Shown: positions 59,433 to 64,000 of the stretch, piece after piece
How positions within the stretch are numbered: the first letter of the stretch is position 1
Layout of the letters: the number at the start of each line of letters is the position of its first letter
Origin: Gordonia gummivorans
Lineage (GTDB): Bacteria > Actinomycetota > Actinomycetes > Mycobacteriales > Mycobacteriaceae
Assembly (NCBI RefSeq): GCF_022513585.1
Contig: NZ_JAKWBF010000006.1
Coordinates: forward strand, 62,001-126,000
Direction: 5' to 3'
DNA: 64,000 nt
Notes under the pieces: model-generated
What the model saw: the letters and a program-made list of their open reading frames with translations, nothing else
What the model was told of the DNA's origin: nothing
Database searches by the model: none
Translations under genes and position numbers: made by a program

Positions 59433-59481
59433 GGTGGTTGCGTTTGGTGGGTAATACAGGGGGTGGGTTGAGTTGGGTTGT

Positions 59482-60573
59482 TCAGCTGAGCGACGCGCGG
59501 TCGACCATCTCGACCTTCTGCGGCTCACCGGTTTCCAGGGACTTGACGCCGGCCGCGCACACGGCGGCGGCGGCGTAGCCGTCCCAGGCGCCCGGGCCGT
59601 CGACGTTGGTGCCGGCGTGCACGGCGTTGACCCAGCGCTGGATCTCGGTGTCGTAGGCCCGGCCGAAGCGTTCGACGAAGGATGGGGTGATGTCGCCACC
59701 CCAGATGCCGGCGATCTTGCGTCCGTCGCTGCTACCATTCGGCCCGCTCGCTCCGCTCCCGGCGCCGGCATCCGATTGAACCGGGTTGCGCTGCTTACGG
59801 ACAACGCCGCCCTGGTCGAGTCCGATGAAGGCCGAACCGAATTCGCCGACCACCTCGGTGCGCACCTCGTAGGCGACGCCGGTGGTGACGAAGCACTCGA
59901 CGTCGATGTGGCGGCCCGAGCTGGTGGTGAAGATCGCGATCTGCGGATCCTTCAGTCCCTCCGGTGCATTCGGGTTGGCGCCGGGGGTGATGATCTGGAC
60001 CGACGCGATCTCCTCGTCGAACAGGAAGCGGGTCACGTCGACCTCGTGGACGAGCGAGTCCTTGACGATCATCGCCGAGTCGAAACTCGGCGGGACGGCA
60101 GGATTGCGGTGCACGCAGTGCGCGACGAGCAGCTGCCCGAACGTGCCGTTGTCGATGAGCGTCTTCAGCTGTTCGTACTCGTCGTCGAAGCGGCGCATGA
60201 AGCCGACCTGGATCAGCTTGCGGCCCGACTCGGCCTCCCGCTTCACCACCTCGAGCGACGTGGCGACGTCGGTGGTCAGTGGCTTCTCACACATCACCGG
60301 CTTGTTGTGTTCGATACACGCGAGCAGTTGCTTCTCGTGCGTCGGACCGGGGGTGGCGAGGATGACGGCGTCCACCTCGGGGTCGGCGATCGCGTCGAGC
60401 GGGTCGTTGATGACCCGACATCCGGGGATGGTGGCGGCGAGTTGCTCGGCCTTCTCGGGGAAGTAGTCGTTGACGACACTGACCCGAGCACCCTTGATGC
60501 GTTCGGTGATTCGGGCGACGTGGTCGGCGCCCATCATGCCGACGCCGAGGACGGCAACACGGAGTTCTGTCAT
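59482..60573 (-). CDS. iolG: Inositol 2-dehydrogenase
   Basis: 363 aa from ATG 60573, whose ATGA overlaps the stop of iolD. Rossmann motif VAVLGVGMMGADHV; CEKPLTTD with the conserved Lys at about residue 95; VGFMRRFDDEY; DSLVHEVDVTRFLF with the catalytic Asp/His. It oxidises myo-inositol to scyllo-inosose with NAD+, the first catabolic step. Near residue 275 homologues normally run straight into GxWGGDITPSF; here about 20 extra residues (QSDAGAGSGASGPNGSSDG) are inserted, coded in part by a 34-bp repeat also found in iolD. Confidence 0.9.
   Translation of the reverse strand: MTELRVAVLGVGMMGADHVARITERIKGARVSVVNDYFPEKAEQLAATIPGCRVINDPLDAIADPEVDAVILATPGPTHEKQLLACIEHNKPVMCEKPLTTDVATSLEVVKREAESGRKLIQVGFMRRFDDEYEQLKTLIDNGTFGQLLVAHCVHRNPAVPPSFDSAMIVKDSLVHEVDVTRFLFDEEIASVQIITPGANPNAPEGLKDPQIAIFTTSSGRHIDVECFVTTGVAYEVRTEVVGEFGSAFIGLDQGGVVRKQRNPVQSDAGAGSGASGPNGSSDGRKIAGIWGGDITPSFVERFGRAYDTEIQRWVNAVHAGTNVDGPGAWDGYAAAAVCAAGVKSLETGEPQKVEMVDRASLS
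59737..59770. repeat. 34-bp in-frame repeat inside iolG
   Basis: Starts ATTCGGCCCGCTCGCTCCGC on the plus strand and is identical to 62337-62370 except for one base (59753). It is read in the same frame in both genes and encodes AGAGSGASGPN. Confidence 0.8.
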
Positions 60574-62609
60574 GACTGTTCTCCCTGAGGGTTGGTCGGG
60601 TTGAAGTACGGCCGCTGCACGGCCTTCCACTGGGCGTAGACTTCGTAGGCCTGCTGGGTCGAATCCAGCGTCGACACCTCGGAAACCGGTACATCCCACC
60701 AGGACTCGCTGTCCGGTGCGCCGATCATCGGGTCGGTTTCGACGTGGATGACAGTGGTGACCTCGGCGGCCTTGGCCTTCTTGATCGCTTCGGTGAACTC
60801 GGCCGCGGAGGTGGCGCGGATGACGTCGGCACCGAGCGAGGCCGCGTTGGCCGCGAGGTCTACGGGGAGAGTGCCACCTTCGAGACGGCCGTTGTCGCCG
60901 CGGTACCGATAGTTGGTGCCGAACCGCTGCGATCCAAGCGATTCCGAGAGGGAACCGATCGACGCGAACCCGTGGTTCTGCACCAGCACGACGATGACCT
61001 TGAGGTTCTCCTGCACCGCGGTGACCAGTTCGGTGGCCATCATGAGATACGACCCGTCGCCGACCATGACGAACACGTCTCGGTCCGGGCAGGCCATCTT
61101 GACGCCCAGCCCGCCGGCGACCTCGTAGCCCATGCACGAGTAGCCGTACTCGACGTGGTAGCCCTTGGAATCGCGAGTGCGCCAGAGCTTGTGGAGATCG
61201 CCAGGCATGGAGCCCGCGGCGCAGACGACGACGTCGCGCGGGTCGGAGGTCTCGTTGACCAGACCGATCACCGAACCTTGCGTGAGGGCTTCCTCGCCGG
61301 TCGCGACGTTGGTGCCGACGGCGGTGGGTGAGTAGGCCTGTTCCACGATGTCGTCCCATTCGCGGGCCAGCGTGCCGACCCGCTCGCGGTAGGCGGCGTC
61401 GACCTGGTAGTCGGCCAGCAGCTCGTCGAGCGCATCGATCGACTCTCGTGCGTCGGCGACGACGCTGTAACCACTGTGCTTGACCGAATCCAGCGACGCC
61501 ACATTGATGTTCACGAACCGGACACCGTCGCCGGTGAAGGCGGTACGCGACGCGGTGGTGAAATCGCTGTAGCGGGTGCCGATACCGATCACCACATCTG
61601 CCTCGGCGGCAAGCGCATTGGCGGCGGTGGTGCCGGTCGAGCCGATCGCGCCCACCGATTGCGGGTGATCGTAGGGCAGTGATCCCTTGCCTGCCTGGCT
61701 CTGGCCCACCGGAATTCCGGTGCGCTCGCAGAACCGGGCGAGCGACTCGGTGGCGCCACTGTAGATGACACCACCACCGGCGACGATGAGTGGACGCTTG
61801 GCCGACGCGATGATCTCGGCGGCATCGGCGATCACGCGTCGTTCCGGGAGTGGACGCGATATATGCCAGGTGCGCTGCGCGAACAGCGATTCCGGCCAGT
61901 CGAACGCCTCGGCCTGCACATCCTGCGGGATGGCGACCGTCGCGGCGCCGGTCTCGGCGGGATCGGTCAGCACGCGCATTGCGCCGAGCAGTGCACCCGG
62001 CAGCTGCTCGGGCCGCCACACGCGGTCGAAGTAGCGCGACACCGGCTTGAACGCGTCGTTGACGGTGACATCACCCGACGACGGGAGTTCGAGCTCCTGC
62101 AGCACCGGCGCGGTGGCGCGGGTGGCGAAGGTGTCGGCGGGCAGCAACAGCACCGGAATACGGTTGATGGTGGCCAGCGCGGCGCCGGTGAGCATGTTGG
62201 TGGCGCCGGGTCCGACGGATGCGGTCACGGCCCAGGCCTGCAGCCGGTCCTTCATGCGGGCGTACCCAACCGCCGAGTGCACCATGGCCTGTTCGTTGCG
62301 GCCCAGCACGTACTTCAGCGATGGCTCTCGGCGGCGATTCGGCCCGCTCGCTTCGCTCCCGGCGCCGGCAGCTTCGACGTCGTCGATCTCGTTCTGCAGC
62401 AACGCCTGGCCCAGGCCGGCGACGTTGCCATGGCCGAAGATGCCGAAACAGCCGGCGAAGAATTTGGTGCGTTCGCCGTCGCGTTCGACGTACTGGTTGG
62501 CGAGGAACCGCACGGTCGCCTGGGAGACGGTCAGACGTACCGTCGACTCACCGTGTGGGGTGCGCACGCCGGTGACGCCGCCGGCGCGTCCGGAGTTGAT
62601 CGGTGCCAC
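60570..62609 (-). CDS. iolD: 3D-(3,5/4)-trihydroxycyclohexane-1,2-dione hydrolase
   Basis: 679 aa from GTG 62609, preceded by GAAAGAAG. ThDP-dependent enzyme: the N-terminal GIFGHGNVAGLGQAL and RNEQAMVHSAVGYA (catalytic Glu) build the PYR domain; ThDP/Mg2+ binding is in MVGDGSYLMMATEL with the Asn of VQNHGFASI at about residue 540. It opens the ring of trihydroxycyclohexanedione to give 5-deoxy-glucuronate. Between the two PYR blocks an insertion (DDVEAAGAGSEASGPNRR) is coded in part by the 34-bp repeat. Its stop overlaps the iolG start. Confidence 0.92.
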   Translation of the reverse strand: MAPINSGRAGGVTGVRTPHGESTVRLTVSQATVRFLANQYVERDGERTKFFAGCFGIFGHGNVAGLGQALLQNEIDDVEAAGAGSEASGPNRRREPSLKYVLGRNEQAMVHSAVGYARMKDRLQAWAVTASVGPGATNMLTGAALATINRIPVLLLPADTFATRATAPVLQELELPSSGDVTVNDAFKPVSRYFDRVWRPEQLPGALLGAMRVLTDPAETGAATVAIPQDVQAEAFDWPESLFAQRTWHISRPLPERRVIADAAEIIASAKRPLIVAGGGVIYSGATESLARFCERTGIPVGQSQAGKGSLPYDHPQSVGAIGSTGTTAANALAAEADVVIGIGTRYSDFTTASRTAFTGDGVRFVNINVASLDSVKHSGYSVVADARESIDALDELLADYQVDAAYRERVGTLAREWDDIVEQAYSPTAVGTNVATGEEALTQGSVIGLVNETSDPRDVVVCAAGSMPGDLHKLWRTRDSKGYHVEYGYSCMGYEVAGGLGVKMACPDRDVFVMVGDGSYLMMATELVTAVQENLKVIVVLVQNHGFASIGSLSESLGSQRFGTNYRYRGDNGRLEGGTLPVDLAANAASLGADVIRATSAAEFTEAIKKAKAAEVTTVIHVETDPMIGAPDSESWWDVPVSEVSTLDSTQQAYEVYAQWKAVQRPYFNPTNPQGEQS
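62337..62370. repeat. 34-bp in-frame repeat inside iolD
   Basis: Copy of the iolG element with one mismatch; encodes AGAGSEASGPN near residue 81. Homologues of IolD lack such a loop between QAL and the RNEQ motif. Confidence 0.8.
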
Positions 62610-62650
62610 GATTGCTTCTTTCTCGGGTGGGGTCGGTTGTCGGGTTGTGT

Positions 62651-62728
62651 GATCTCGACACGGTGCCTCGCTTCGCTCGGTACCGGCTCGATCAGCGTGG
62701 GCGGCTCGGTACCGGCTCGATCAACGGG
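62651..62728. repeat. Repeat family B copy overlapping the iolB stop codon
   Basis: ATCTCGACACGGTGCCTCGC is followed by two units of CTCGGTACCGGCTCGATCA. The TCA at 62721-62723, inside the second unit, is the stop codon of iolB on the minus strand. Confidence 0.7.
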
Positions 62729-63593
62729 CCGGGCCGTGCAAGGGGAGTCGGGGGTCGATCTCCCGGTGTTCCCAGCTGCCGCGCAGCCAGGTGTGGGCCG
62801 GGTCGTCGCAGATGCGCCAGGCGCGTTCGTCGCCCGGTCCGGCCATCACGTTCAGGTAGTACATGTGGTAGCCGGGGGCGGCGATGGACGGTCCGTGGTA
62901 GCCATGCGGGACCAGCACCACGTCGCCGCTGCGGACCTCCTCGAGGACCTCGATCGGACGCTCGGGGGTGCCGTACACGCGGTGATAGCCGAAACCGGCT
63001 GTGCCGTCGGGTCCTTCAGAGATCTCAAAGTAGTAGATCTCCTCGAGCTGCGACTCCACGTCGGAGTTCTCGTCGTGTTTGTGTGCCGGGTAGCTCGACC
63101 AGTTGCCGCCGGGGGTGATGACCTCGCAGGCGATGATCGAGTCGGCCTCGAAGGCGTCGGCAGTTCCGAAGTTGTGGACCTGGCGACTGCAGTTGCCTGC
63201 CCCGCGCAGTTCGACGGGGACGTCAGCGGCGGGAACATATCGGAACGGCAACGACTTCGACGCACGGGCACCGCAGAGAGCGAATCGTCCACCAGCACTG
63301 CTGGTGAGGGTGAACTCCGAATCGCGACCGACGTAGGCGAAGTCGCTCGGGCGGTCGAAAACGCTTGCGCGACCGGTCAGCTCGAACGTCGTGTCGCCGG
63401 ATGCGACACTGGCGGAGCCACTCAGCGGCACGACGATGATCTCGTCGGGTCCGGTTGTCCGGGTGAGGGATTCGCCCGCACCGAGTTCGGCGACGAACAG
63501 CGATGATTCGCTCCATCCGGCGGATTCGGGTGTCACGTCGACGGTCAGCGGCGCGGTCGCCGAGCCCGCCGGGATGTACCACTTGCTGTTCAT
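62721..63593 (-). CDS. iolB: 5-deoxy-glucuronate isomerase
   Basis: 290 aa from ATG 63593. Double cupin of the IolB family: WYIPAGSATAPL at the start, then SSYPAHKHDENSD and EEIYYFEI at about residues 160-185 with His/Glu metal ligands, and VLVPHGYHGPSIAAPGY later. It converts 5-deoxy-glucuronate to 5-dehydro-2-deoxy-gluconate (substrate of the kinase IolC, which is outside the window). Only 9 bp separate it from the aldolase gene upstream, and iolD starts 111 bp beyond its stop after a repeat. Confidence 0.93.
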   Translation of the reverse strand: MNSKWYIPAGSATAPLTVDVTPESAGWSESSLFVAELGAGESLTRTTGPDEIIVVPLSGSASVASGDTTFELTGRASVFDRPSDFAYVGRDSEFTLTSSAGGRFALCGARASKSLPFRYVPAADVPVELRGAGNCSRQVHNFGTADAFEADSIIACEVITPGGNWSSYPAHKHDENSDVESQLEEIYYFEISEGPDGTAGFGYHRVYGTPERPIEVLEEVRSGDVVLVPHGYHGPSIAAPGYHMYYLNVMAGPGDERAWRICDDPAHTWLRGSWEHREIDPRLPLHGPAR

Positions 63594-63602
63594 GGCCCTC
63601 TC

Positions 63603-64000
63603 TCAGCTCACCAGGTTCACGGCGGTGTCGACCGCGGTCGACACGTCGTCGTCGGACGGGTACAGGAGTGTGCGGCCGACGATGAGACCGCGCACCGACG
63701 GAATGGACAGGGCGCGTTCCCAACTCGCGAAGGTCTCGTCGGGCGCGGTTTGCGGGTCGCCGCCGAGCAGCAGGGTCGGCATGGTGGTGGCGTCCATGAC
63801 GCGCTCCATCTCGTCGACCACCGGAAGCTTGAGCCAGGTGTAGGCGGAGGTGGAGCCGAGTCCCTGCACGATGTGCATCGACTTGATCACGGCGTCGGCC
63901 GAGAGGTCGTTGCGGACCTTGCCGTCGAGCCGGCTGGACATGAACGGCTCGAGCATGGCGATCGATCCGCCCGCGGCGAGTTCGTCGACCGCAGCGGCAC
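63603..64000 (-). CDS. Partial aldolase (Cgl0158/IolJ-like), cut by the window edge
   Basis: The C-terminal ~130 residues of an open frame that continues past base 64000. Blocks AGGSIAMLEPFMSSRLDG, LGSTSAYTWLKLP and PTLLLGGDPQ correspond to the end of the DeoC/LacD-type TIM-barrel aldolases found in actinobacterial iol clusters, with the barrel Lys in TWLKLP. It would split 2-deoxy-5-keto-gluconate-6-phosphate into DHAP and malonate semialdehyde. It is 9 bp upstream of iolB in the same operon. Confidence 0.8.
   Translation of the reverse strand, partial: AAAVDELAAGGSIAMLEPFMSSRLDGKVRNDLSADAVIKSMHIVQGLGSTSAYTWLKLPVVDEMERVMDATTMPTLLLGGDPQTAPDETFASWERALSIPSVRGLIVGRTLLYPSDDDVSTAVDTAVNLVS

Overview
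The window looks like a chromosomal segment of a high-GC actinomycete. Evidence: GC-rich third codon positions, many apparently leaderless genes with a TAnnnT box 6-8 bases before the start codon, an IS21-type element, a Corynebacteriales-style myo-inositol (iol) cluster and dispersed GC-rich intergenic repeats. I infer the order Mycobacteriales, probably Gordonia or a close relative; no rRNA is present to prove it.

Left part (1-5.5 kb): an unknown minus-strand gene faces a SIR2-domain gene. A complete IS21-family element follows (2656-5298), with istA/istB, 36-bp imperfect terminal inverted repeats and a 6-bp target duplication. It separates the SIR2 gene from what follows.

Central island (5.5-35.5 kb, all on the plus strand): (i) a tightly coupled five-gene operon holding an SF1 helicase with a Vsr/MTES_1575-like nuclease domain and winged helices, an SF2 helicase with a sigma-region-4-like HTH, an unrecognised protein, a two-motif PLD-family protein and a RapA/SNF2-like helicase; (ii) an SNF2 helicase with a type III Mod/Res pair; (iii) an AddB-like nuclease with an AddA/RecB-like helicase-nuclease; (iv) a NucS-like predicted nuclease and an HNH endonuclease. 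I read this as a composite anti-phage/anti-plasmid island. The five-gene operon does not match any named defence system I know and is the best candidate for an undescribed system.

Right of the island (35.5-53.8 kb): a 5'-nucleotidase, a possible chaperone-like protein, a NERD-helicase, a SWIM-SNF2 protein, an EVE-DUF3883-like protein (probable modification-dependent restriction), an ADP-ribosylglycohydrolase/VWA/NrtR-like NUDIX group, a STAS-like protein, a CotH-like kinase, a UDG-like protein, a membrane/coiled-coil protein and a VWA lipoprotein.

Far right (53.9-64 kb): myo-inositol uptake and breakdown (iolT, a Gfo/Idh/MocA oxidoreductase, iolA, iolG, iolD, iolB and a truncated aldolase), with an IolR-like operator. 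A short GC-rich repeat sits in frame inside iolG and iolD, and a related one inside iolA. A winged-helix/DUF559-like gene lies between two related perfect palindromes. No tRNA, rRNA, CRISPR array, integrase or origin was seen.
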